Below, piece after piece: positions 8,377-16,600 of a DNA stretch of 64,000 nucleotides. Location: positions 1,364,001 through 1,428,000 of the forward strand of contig CAVWNC010000001.1 in NCBI GenBank assembly GCA_963756455.1. The letters run 5' to 3'. The position numbers and the translations under genes were made by a program. How positions within the stretch are numbered: the stretch's first letter is position 1; every line of letters begins with the position of its first letter. Under the pieces are notes generated by a model, which saw nothing but the letters and a program-made list of their open reading frames with translations, was not told where the DNA came from and did no database searches. This DNA is from DASQPA01 sp963756455 (GTDB lineage: Bacteria > Acidobacteriota > Thermoanaerobaculia > Multivoradales > UBA5704).

Positions 8377-9597
8377 CTAGTCCATCGGCAGCGGAGCGGG
8401 GAGTAACAAGGTTGTCGTGAACCCCACGACCGGCGGGGTCATGAAGCGGCGGGCTCGCCCGTGACCCAACGCCTGCACCTTGCCGGCTGCGGCGAGGGAC
8501 CAGAGCGCCCGCTGCACGGTGCGCTGGCTCGTGCCGAGCGCCAGCGCCAGGGCCGAGCTCGACCACGACTCCCCGTCGGCCAGGGAAGCGAGCACCGCCG
8601 CATGCTTCTCTTCGACGGGCCGCGCCAGCACGACGACCTCGTGGGCGCGGCGCGGCAAAAGCGCAAAGCCTCGCTTCGTCGCGCTGACGTCGGCGAGCGC
8701 CCCGAGCAGCCTCCGCAGCCGCCCGACTTCGACCCGCAACCGCGCGCGATGCGATTCATCGGCGCGCTTCGCTCCGAAGGCGCGCGCGACGAGCGCGTCT
8801 CGCGATACGTCTCCCGGCCAGGCTTCGGCCAGCGCGCGGGCGAGCGCGAAGAGCACCGGACGCGAGGCGAGCGAGACGACCGCGGTCCCCTCGCGGACGG
8901 TATGGCGGCAGGCGTCGACGAGGAAGGCGGCAGACGCCAGCCAGGCTTCGACCTCGTCGAGCCGGAGGAGCCGCTCCTCGCCCTGCACGAAGAGGCGCGC
9001 GGCGGGCGCGCCGAGGACGCGGAGGGCGCTTTCGACTTCCGCCGAGAGCGCCGGGATCCGTGCGCGGCGCGCGGCCTCCTCGGCCCGGGCGAGCGCGGCG
9101 CGCGCCTCCTGGGTCCGGAGGCGTCGGATCGCGATCCCGGCGACCACCAGCTCGTGGGCGGTCCGCAAGGCGGGAGGGAGGGGCGAGGGGTCGAGCCCGG
9201 TGAGCGCACGCTCGGCCTCGCCGAGGCGCCCGAGGAGGAGGAGGCGGCGGACCGCGAGGTACCGCGCATGCGCGGCGTTGGCGCGGTCGCCGTGCGCTTC
9301 GAGCGTCGCCCGCGCCGCGTCGAGCGCCTTCCCGGACCCGCCCAGGTCGCGCGCGGCGAGCGCGATCTCGGCCTCGGCGACGACGCACCTCGCGCGGGCT
9401 ACCGCCTCGTGCGGACCGAAGGCCCGCGCCGCGCTCCGCAGGAGCTCCTTCGCCCGCCCGAGATCGCCGAGCTGCGCCATCGCGATCCCGCGGAGAGCGA
9501 GAGCCGGCGGGTCGTCGCGGAGCGCGACCCGCTTGAGCGCGCCCAAAGGATCGCCGACGGCTAGAGCGCGCGCCGCGGCAGTGATCAGCGAGTCCAA
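8377..9597 (-). CDS. Helical-repeat transcriptional regulator with C-terminal HTH
   Basis: A 406-residue Ala/Arg-rich protein. Residues 1-190 look like TPR-like helical hairpins (ALALRGIAMAQLGDLGRAKELL, ARYLAVRRLLLLGRLGEAERAL). Later parts resemble DNA-binding modules: RVEVGRLRRLLGALADV recalls an OmpR/SARP-type wHTH, and SSSALALALGTSQRTVQRALWSL is a helix-turn-helix near the C-terminus. The start is taken as TTG 9597; no ATG fits. It is divergent from the DUF899 gene, separated by 117 bases, and so is a good candidate to control that cassette. Ligand unknown. Confidence 0.65.
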   Translation of the reverse strand: MDSLITAAARALAVGDPLGALKRVALRDDPPALALRGIAMAQLGDLGRAKELLRSAARAFGPHEAVARARCVVAEAEIALAARDLGGSGKALDAARATLEAHGDRANAAHARYLAVRRLLLLGRLGEAERALTGLDPSPLPPALRTAHELVVAGIAIRRLRTQEARAALARAEEAARRARIPALSAEVESALRVLGAPAARLFVQGEERLLRLDEVEAWLASAAFLVDACRHTVREGTAVVSLASRPVLFALARALAEAWPGDVSRDALVARAFGAKRADESHRARLRVEVGRLRRLLGALADVSATKRGFALLPRRAHEVVVLARPVEEKHAAVLASLADGESWSSSALALALGTSQRTVQRALWSLAAAGKVQALGHGRARRFMTPPVVGFTTTLLLPAPLPMD

Positions 9598-9714
9598 AAG
9601 AATCCCGACATCTTTGTCACTCCCACGGTTCCGACTTCCGGGTCTAGATTACTTCAGGACGAACCCACCGAGGGTGACGCCCACCGCGGACACCCCAAGA
9701 TAAGGAGACTCGTG
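9598..9714. promoter_or_regulatory. Divergent promoter region between regulator and DUF899 gene
   Basis: This gap separates two divergent genes and must hold both promoters. TCTAGATTACTTC (about 9642-9654) is the most A+T-rich part. AAGGAG at 9703-9708 is the ribosome site for the DUF899 gene. No clear operator dyad was found. Confidence 0.4.
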
Positions 9715-10494
9715 ATGGAGACCGGAACGACGACGATGCACAAGACGGGGACACGGCAAGAATGGCTCGCGGCGCGGCTCGATCTGCTCGCGGCGGAAAA
9801 GGAGCTCACGCGGCGGAGCGACGAGCTGGCCGAGCGGCGGCAGGAGCTGCCGTGGGTGCGGGTCGACAAGGAGTATCGATTCGACACCGAGGCGGGGACC
9901 GTCGCGCTGGCGGACCTTTTTCAGGGGCGCTCGCAGCTCCTCGTCTACCACTTCATGTTCGGGCCCGACTACACCGCCGGCTGCCCCTCCTGCTCGGCGA
10001 TCGCGGACGGCTTCAACGGGTCCGTCGTTCACCTGGCCCACCATGACGTGATGCTCTGGGCGGTGTCGCGCGCGCCGCTCGCGAAGCTTCTGGCGTACCA
10101 GCGGCGCATGGGATGGACGTTTCCGTGGGCGTCCTCGTCCCAGAGCGACTTCAACTTCGACTGGCACGTCGGGTTGACCGAGACGCAACAGCGCGAGGGG
10201 GGCTCCGAATACAACTACCGGCCCGGCCGCCCGCTGGCCCCGGACGCCGGTGCCGGGGGACCGGTCGCCGAGGTCGCGGCCGGTGTCGGCGTCGACGCGG
10301 CCACCTACATGCGCGAGAGGCCGGGCATGAGCGCCTTCGTGCTTGCGGACGGTGTCGTCTACCACACCTATTCCGCCTACGCGCGCGGCCTGGACGCGCT
10401 CTGGGGCATGTACCCGTGGCTCGACCGCGCTCCCCAGGGCCGCAACGAGAGGGGCCTCTGGTGGCGCCGCCACGACGAATACAACCCGGGCTGA
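9715..10494 (+). CDS. DUF899 family thioredoxin-like protein
   Basis: 259 residues. The pattern R..W...R..LLAAEKELTRR, ELPWVRVDKEYRF, LLVYHFMFGPDY, CPSCSAIADGFNG, then VSRAPLAKLLAYQRRMGWTF identifies DUF899, a thioredoxin-fold family with a CxxC-like element (here CPSC, near residue 90), probably a cytoplasmic reductase. ATG 9715 is preferred over the adjacent GTG 9712 because AAGGAG lies 6 bases before it. It is followed by a DUF2182 membrane protein and is divergent from a regulator. Biochemical role unproven. Confidence 0.85.
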   Translation: METGTTTMHKTGTRQEWLAARLDLLAAEKELTRRSDELAERRQELPWVRVDKEYRFDTEAGTVALADLFQGRSQLLVYHFMFGPDYTAGCPSCSAIADGFNGSVVHLAHHDVMLWAVSRAPLAKLLAYQRRMGWTFPWASSSQSDFNFDWHVGLTETQQREGGSEYNYRPGRPLAPDAGAGGPVAEVAAGVGVDAATYMRERPGMSAFVLADGVVYHTYSAYARGLDALWGMYPWLDRAPQGRNERGLWWRRHDEYNPG

Positions 10495-10518
10495 TTGCCG
10501 ACAGGAGAGATCCACGCC

Positions 10519-11319
10519 ATGACTTCCGATCGAGCCTCGGGGCGAGTTTTTTTGAGCCTCTCGGCGCTGCTCTTCGCCGCCAGCGCGGCGCTCTCGGTCT
10601 ACGGGTGCGCCTCCATGTCGGGAGGGATGCCGATGCCCGGCGGCTGGACGATGTCGATGGCGTGGATGCGGATGCCGGGCCAGACGTGGCCCGGAGCCGC
10701 GGCGTCGTTCCTCTGCATGTGGGTCGTGATGATGGTGGCGATGATGCTGCCGGCGCTCGTCCCCATGCTTCTCCGCTACCGCCAGGCCGTCGGCCGGGCC
10801 GGCGCCGCGCGGCTCGGTCGCCTGACCGCGCTCGTGGGCGTCGGTTACTTCTTCGTCTGGGCCGTGCTCGGGCTGGCGGCTTTTCCGCTCGGCGTCGTCC
10901 TGGCGGCGATCGAGATGCGCCAGCCGGCGCTCTCGCGCGCCGTGCCGCTCGCGGTCGGCATGGTCGTCCTCCTCTCCGGCTCCCTCCAGCTCACCGCGTG
11001 GAAGGCGCGCAGCATTGCCTGCTGCCGGGCCTGTTGCCGAGCCTGTTGCCGGGAGGCACCCGGGCGCAACCGTACGCTGCCGGCCGACGCCGGCACGGCC
11101 TGGCGACACGGCGTGCGCCTCGGGCTCCACTGCGGCCACTGCTGCGCCCCTCTGATGGGGATCCTCCTGGTCCTCGGGATCATGAACCTCGGCGCGATGG
11201 CTGTCGTGACGGCAGCCATCACCGTCGAGCGTCTCGCGCCGGCCGGTGAGCGCGTCGCGCGAGCCCTCGGGGCCGTCGCCATCGGGGCAGGGTTGTTTCT
11301 GATCGCGCGAGGAGCCTGA
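10519..11319 (+). CDS. DUF2182 integral membrane protein, predicted metal-binding
   Basis: 266 residues with about six membrane helices. The family hallmark CMWVVMMVAMMLPALVP is near residue 70, preceded by a Met-rich stretch (MSGGMPMPGGW, MSMAWMRMPG). Late in the protein are HCGHCC and, between helices, a cysteine-rich hydrophilic insert CCRACCRACCREA encoded by a 12-base tandem repeat. Met and Cys enrichment suggests soft-metal (for example copper) handling, but that is inference. ATG 10519 is taken as start (AGGAGA at 10502); TTG 10495, directly after the DUF899 stop, is an alternative. Probably co-transcribed with the DUF899 gene. Confidence 0.8.
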   Translation: MTSDRASGRVFLSLSALLFAASAALSVYGCASMSGGMPMPGGWTMSMAWMRMPGQTWPGAAASFLCMWVVMMVAMMLPALVPMLLRYRQAVGRAGAARLGRLTALVGVGYFFVWAVLGLAAFPLGVVLAAIEMRQPALSRAVPLAVGMVVLLSGSLQLTAWKARSIACCRACCRACCREAPGRNRTLPADAGTAWRHGVRLGLHCGHCCAPLMGILLVLGIMNLGAMAVVTAAITVERLAPAGERVARALGAVAIGAGLFLIARGA

Positions 11320-11350
11320 GAGGTGCCAGCCCCTCGGCCTGGCTCTTCTT

Positions 11351-12025
11351 TCAGGCCGTCCGCCGCGTTCTCCCCGGGGCGAGGCGGAGCAGGCGTTCGA
11401 GGTCGCGCTGATAGCGGTAGTAGTCCACCTCCAGGTGGTGGCGCGGGCTCTTCAGGTAGTTGAAGTAGCCGGTCGCCTGCCGGTCCTCGATCGCGGCGGC
11501 GAGCCGCGGCGCCGGGGCGGCGAGGGCGCGGGCGACGAGCTCGGCCTGCAGCTCGGCGAGGAACCAGAGGCCGCTGTTGGGCTGGATGAGGCCGAGGAAG
11601 AAGAGGTCCCGCAGTTTGGGGTGGAAGAGGTTCTTATAGAGGACGGGCAGGCCGCTTCCTCCCTCCGCGGTTTCGATCCGCCACCCCGACTGCGCGCGAT
11701 GCGTCGCGTGCGCCACCTTCGTGCCGAAGCGGATGTGGGGCAGGAGGCCGAATCGGTCGGCATAGCTCTCCAGGTAGTCCAGGGCCTGGGCGTGGCCGAT
11801 GTACGGCGGCCAGTCGTCCGGCATGGGGAAGTCGCGGAACTCAGTCATCCGCTTGGAGGAGATGAAGTGGGTCGAGCGATACACCGCCGACCCCGGCGCG
11901 CCGAAGCGCCAGTTCCCCCCGAGGGCGGGGTTCTCCTCGTAGACGACGACGTTCAGCCCCTGGTCGAGAAGCTTCTTCGCCGCCACGAGCCCGCACGCTC
12001 CCGCCCCGATGACCGCGATCGGCAT
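11351..12025 (-). pseudogene. Flavin-containing monooxygenase with large internal deletion
   Basis: The open frame encodes 224 residues, while FMO-type proteins are about 440-500. Residues 1-125 match the FMO N-terminus: FAD-binding GAGACGLVAAKKLL, ENPALGGNWR, YRSTHFISSKRMTEFRDFPMP. At about residue 126 it jumps to the family's C-terminal part, PVLYKNLFHPKLRDLFFLG. The NADPH-binding GxGxSG segment and the rest of the central domain are missing without a frameshift. It therefore cannot be a normal FMO and is probably a dead gene. TAGACT lies 6 bases before ATG 12025. Confidence 0.75.
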
Positions 12026-12281
12026 GGTAGGAGTCTACCGTGAGGGACCCTTCCGGTGGGGGTGGTCCGCCCGGAACGTACCCGAAAGCGACCGGCCGTC
12101 TGCCCTCTTGGGCGCCCAGTCGGGGCGATCTCCTGCCGTGAGGTGGGTCGAGGGCGGCGCGGACGCTACGGGCGACTCCCCGAGTTTACAGGCGGCGCCC
12201 CTGCGGTAAAGACGGCAGGATCTAGGACTTCCCGCTTTCTCTCTCCCGAAAAGCCCGCTGCCACCCCCGGTCCAACGGGTT
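12026..12281. other. Non-coding gap left of the 21-bp repeat array
   Basis: No gene is recognisable. The 256 bases separate the deleted monooxygenase from the dyad array; a further degenerate half-unit (GGTCCAACGGGTTG) abuts the array at its right end. Confidence 0.35.
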
Positions 12282-12758
12282 GTTGGACCGTGTAAACGTG
12301 ACGTTGGACCAGTACAACGAGTCGTTGGACCGTGTAAACGTGACGTTGGACCTGTACAACGAAGCGTTGCACCGGTACAACGAGCCGTTGGACCAGTACA
12401 ACGAGTCGTTGGACCGTGTAAACGTGACGTTGGACCTGTACAACGAAGCGTTGCACCGGTACAACGAGCCGTTGGACCAGTACAACGAGTCGTTGGACCG
12501 TGTAAACGTGACGTTGGACCTGTACAACGAAGCGTTGCACCGGTACAACGAGCCGTTGGACCGGTACAACGAGTCGTTGGACCGTGTAAACGTGACGTTG
12601 AACCAGTACAACGAGCCGTTGGACCAGTACAACGAGCCGTTGAACCAGTACAACGAGCCGTTGAACCGGTTCAACGAAGCGTTGCACCGTGTCAACGTGA
12701 CGTTGCACCGGTACAACGAGCCGTTGAACCCGTACAACGAGCTGTTGCACCGTGTTCG
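12282..12758. repeat. Array of 22 complete plus one partial 21-bp dyad repeats
   Basis: Twenty-two head-to-tail 21-base units run from 12282 to 12743, then a partial unit. Each unit is a 16-base imperfect palindrome of the form GTTGnACCnGTnCAAC plus a 5-base linker (GAGYC, GAAGC or GTGAC). Unit 19 (12660-12675) is perfect: GTTGAACCGGTTCAAC. A higher-order 84-base period (four units) repeats about three times in the left half. Because 21 is a multiple of three and the units lack stops, reading frames stay open on both strands, but the heptads (such as LDQYNES or VQRLVVP) look like by-products. Twenty-one bases is two helical turns, so all dyads face one side of the DNA. Confidence 0.9.
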
Positions 12759-13072
12759 CCCACCGGAACGCTCGATCTCCAGGGGAGCCGCACCTAAAGG
12801 TCGAAGGCGGGACGAAGGCGGTAGAGACGCCCCAGGTCCTGAACGATATCGCCCCGCAGGCCACGGGGACCGCGGGGCGTCTCCGCCGGGCCGGCATCCC
12901 CTACGAGTCCTGCGCTCCTGCTGGCGGATGCGCCGCCGGCGGCCGTGGTGGGGCCGCGGCGCGTGCTGGCGTCTCTCCCCGGCGCCCCGCCTGGCGTCAA
13001 GGACTTCCTCGTCGAGAGGCCATCGAGCGGGGGGAGCGCCCGGAGGGCGCCCGCCCCACTCCGGTCTCCCGA
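12759..13072. other. Region between dyad array and hypothetical gene
   Basis: No complete gene is identifiable. On the minus strand a short frame ends in RGDIVQDLGRLYRLRPAFDL (about 12794-12860), which reads like the end of a real protein, but nothing upstream continues it convincingly; it may be a remnant. Confidence 0.3.
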
Positions 13073-13606
13073 TTACGCCGTCTGCCTGCGCACGCGGATA
13101 CGCCCGACCTGCTCCTCCGCGCCCGGTCCCGCGGCTTCGAGCAGAGTGGCGAGCGCCCAAGGCGACCGCACGATCGCCTCCAGCAGGTGGAGGCCCTCGG
13201 CCCACCGCGGCTCGTACCGGTCGAGCCACCCGGCGACCTGGGGTCCCTGCTCCCCGTACACGGCCACCAGCGGGAAGCCCTCGGAGGCCGGCTCTTCCTC
13301 TAGATAGAAGAGCGGCTCGCGGTCGATCGCCGGCAGGAGCACGGAGAGGAGCTGCGCGGTTTCGAGATGCCACAGCACCCCGACCGGCGGATCGCCGACG
13401 GCGAGATCCTCCCAGATCCGGAGGATGGCGACCGCACCCGGCCGGCCAGATCCGGAACGGTGCCGGAACGGTGCCAGCCGAACTTCCTGCCTCGTTCCGG
13501 CTCCGCGAGCGGAGTCGGCGCCGACGGTTATGCCCCTCGCCCCGATCGCCAGGGAAGCGGGGAGCCCCGGCCGCGAGAGCCCCCCTTCCTCTATTATAGG
13601 TAGGTC
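13073..13606 (-). CDS. Hypothetical protein, possibly partial
   Basis: The last 110 residues have natural protein composition: ILRIWEDLAVGDPPVGVLWH, LLPAIDREPLFYLEEEP, WLDRYEPRWAEGLHLLEAIV, SPWALATLLEAAGPGAEEQV. I do not recognise the family. The first 60 residues are Gly/Arg-rich and less convincing, so the real start may lie inside (for example a GTG near GVLWH) or the 5' end may be lost. ATG 13606 is a provisional choice. Its start is only 32 bases from the start of the divergent NACHT gene, so the two would share a promoter region. Confidence 0.4.
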   Translation of the reverse strand, partial: DLPIIEEGGLSRPGLPASLAIGARGITVGADSARGAGTRQEVRLAPFRHRSGSGRPGAVAILRIWEDLAVGDPPVGVLWHLETAQLLSVLLPAIDREPLFYLEEEPASEGFPLVAVYGEQGPQVAGWLDRYEPRWAEGLHLLEAIVRSPWALATLLEAAGPGAEEQVGRIRVRRQTA

Positions 13607-13637
13607 CATCGCAGGGATCTCTTCTACACTTGACCTC

Positions 13638-16600
13638 ATGTCCTACGTAGATTTGTCTCGCCGATTTCGCGACTTGACACAGGCCGAGCTTGAATCGCCT
13701 GAGCTACTCGCTCATCTGAACGATCGTAGCTTCATGGGTGCGGACGGCTGGGCCGAACTGCTCCAGCATCCGCGTGTTCTACTGCTTGCCGAGGCCGGTT
13801 CGGGCAAGACCGCCGAGATGGGCGCGCAAGTCGCAAGATTGCTCGAAGAAGGGAAATATGCCTTCTTCATCCCGGTGGAGGCGCTCCGAGAGCCTCTCTC
13901 GGAGCTTTTGTCGCCTGACCAGGAGCGATCCTTTGCTGCCTGGAAAGTTGAAGGCCAGGCGTCTGCCTGGTTCTTCCTCGACGCCGTAGACGAACTGAAG
14001 CTTACAAAGGAAAAACTTGAGCGAGCGTTGGGTCGGCTTGCCAAAGCTGTGGATGGCCTCTTTCACCGCACGAATGTTGTCCTTTCATGCCGCCCTAACG
14101 ACTGGCGCCCATCATCTGACCTGGCAACCTTTCAGGAGAAGCTACCGATCGCGCCGGACCCAGCCGTCGCATCGCTCCCGTCGGATGAGGCCTTCTTGGC
14201 CCCGCTGCGCGAGCATGGAGGCGGCCGCAAGAGCAATGAGAAGAGGGTTGCGCCTGGGGGGCATCCGCGGGTAGTGGTCCTCCTTCCGCTGAGCGATCGA
14301 CAGATCGAAACCTTCGCAGGTAGCCATGGTGTTCAAGACGTTCCAGCGTTGATCGCCGAAATTCGGCGGCAAGATGCCTGGATCTTTGCACGGCGTCCGT
14401 TGGACCTTCTGGAGCTGATCAATTCCTGGAGGGTGAATGGGCGGTTCGGTAGCCGTGCCGAACAGCATGAAGCGAACGTGGCTACCAAGCTGAGGGACAA
14501 CCCGGATCGGGCTGATCAGAATCTTCTGTCCGATGACCGCGCTCGCAGCGGTGCCGAGAAGCTAGCCCTGGCGCTTGCGCTGACCCGCACGCGGACGATT
14601 CGCTCACCAGGACAGGCTCTCGACGCCGAACGGGCCGAAGGCGTGCTCGACGCTGCAGAGATCCTGGTTGACTGGACAGAAGCTGAGCGACAGGCGCTTC
14701 TACGCCGTGCGCTGTTTGACCCAGCAACCTACGGCCGTGTTCGTTTCCATCACCGCTCGGTGCAAGAGTATCTCGCTGCTCGGCGTCTCCGAACTCTACG
14801 CAAAGCTTGCATTTCAGCAAGAAAACTACGCCGACTGCTATTTGCCGTGCTCTATGGCGTGCCTCTTGTAATTCCGTCTATGCAGGCTATAGCTGCCTGG
14901 CTTGCATTGTGGGACGATGACGTTCGACGTGAGTTGATGGCCCGTGAACCTGAAACGCTGCTGTCCATGGGCGATCCGGGGTCGCTGCCGATCGATGTTC
15001 GCGCCCAGCTCTTGCGAGCGTTCGCGGATACCTATGGCGGGGGTGGGTGGCGCGGCCTTGACATACCGATCAGCGAGGTCCGTCGGCTGGCAGATGCTGA
15101 GCTGGCAAGCGTCGTCCGCGAGCTCTGGGATGCCAGGCCAACCAGCCCGGAAGTCAGAGAACTTTTGCTTGAGACGATAGGGCAGGGGCCGATCGAAGTA
15201 TGTGCCGATATTGCACATTCGATAGCGTTCGATGACGTCCAACCTGACATTCTTCGACTAATGGCTGTCAAGGCTCTCATCGCATGCGGTAAGTTGGAGA
15301 TAATCCGTAACATCAGCGACTCAATCCTGCGCGAGCCAGCGAAATGGCCAAACGGTGTCATATATGCGGTTGTCTACGATTTCTTCCCAACAGTGCTCAG
15401 CGCTATCGATGTAGTTGGCCTTCTTCATACCGAACCTAGAAACAACGCAGGCGGTATCTCATGGGCTGTGAGGCAGATCGTCGACGCGGTCGAGCCATCG
15501 TCGGAGCCAGCAATCGAGTTACGAGGCGCCTTGGCCGATGCAATCTGGCGCTCCCGCTACGAGAAACAAGAATGGTACCGTCTGGCAGGCCACCTCAACC
15601 ATGTAGTACCCGCCTTGGCCCGCCTTTGTGAGCGGCAGCTCGAAGTGAATACACTAGCGCGTGTACCTGATGTCCCAATGATCTGGGCATGCATTGTGGC
15701 GAATCGCTTCAGCGATGCCTCGGTCGGCGAGAATGTGGCTATTGGCAACAAATTGAAGAAATACTTTGAGGCCAACCCTGGGATGCGGGAGGCCGCATTT
15801 TGGGACGAGCTCTGGCTGATCTCAGAAGTCGCTCACTCAGAAGTTGCCAAGGAGCTGTACTTTCGCGCTTTGCACGGCAGCGTTGTCGACCCACTAACCG
15901 ACGCCGACCGGCCGTGGCTGCTAAAGGCTGTTCGGGAATCGCACAGCCATGAGCATAAAACTGTAGCCCTTCATGCGTTGCTGAGCCTGTGGGTGAGGGG
16001 ATCCCGGGAGCAGTCCGAGCTTGACGAGTTGTTAGAGTTAGCTATGGCCATCGGAGATGCGGATTTAGCTGACGTGATTCGTCGAGCGAGCGCGCCGCCA
16101 GAGCCTGACAGCGAGAACCTCCAATTGGGGAGAACACTACGACAGCAGAGCATCGAGCACGAAGAACGTGAACGCCAACGACTCGATAAGTGGCTTCACT
16201 GGAGGGAGCGTCTCGTCGCGGCTCCGGAAGCTGGGTTTACAGGGGAACAGCTGCAAATAACTATCCATAATATTTATTTTTGGCTTGCTGCGAAACAGAG
16301 CGATGACACCCGCCATAATGTTTGGGCTGGGGATGCCCTTCGTGAATTTTTTGGTGATGATGTCGCGACACGGGCTTCAAAGGCATTCCAATCGCAATGG
16401 AGAATGCATAAGCCAATCCTTTGGAGCAAACGGACTGAAGCAGACCGTAACTCAAACCCCGTAGTGTGGGCTGAAGGTTTGACCGGTCTAGCAGCAGAGG
16501 CCACCAATCCTTCCTGGGCTCATCTCCTCACGCCGGATGAGGCACGAGTCGCGGCGGCGTATGCAACCATCGAGATCAACAAGTTTCCCAGTTGGTTGCC

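Noticed and set aside
12282..12758. CRISPR array
   Set aside because: Units are contiguous with no unique spacers, and unit length is 21 bases; no cas genes are nearby.
12280..13599. Long plus-strand open frame through the 21-bp array (LDRVNVTL heptads) and minus-strand frames (VQRLVVP heptads)
   Set aside because: A stop-free 21-base repeat keeps frames open on both strands; flanking parts of these frames are Arg/Pro/Ala-rich shadow sequence and no ribosome site supports them.
13425..13637. Upstream extension of the NACHT gene by 71 codons
   Set aside because: The extension overlaps the divergent hypothetical gene, is Pro/Arg/Ser-rich, and ATG 13638 follows a good -10 box.
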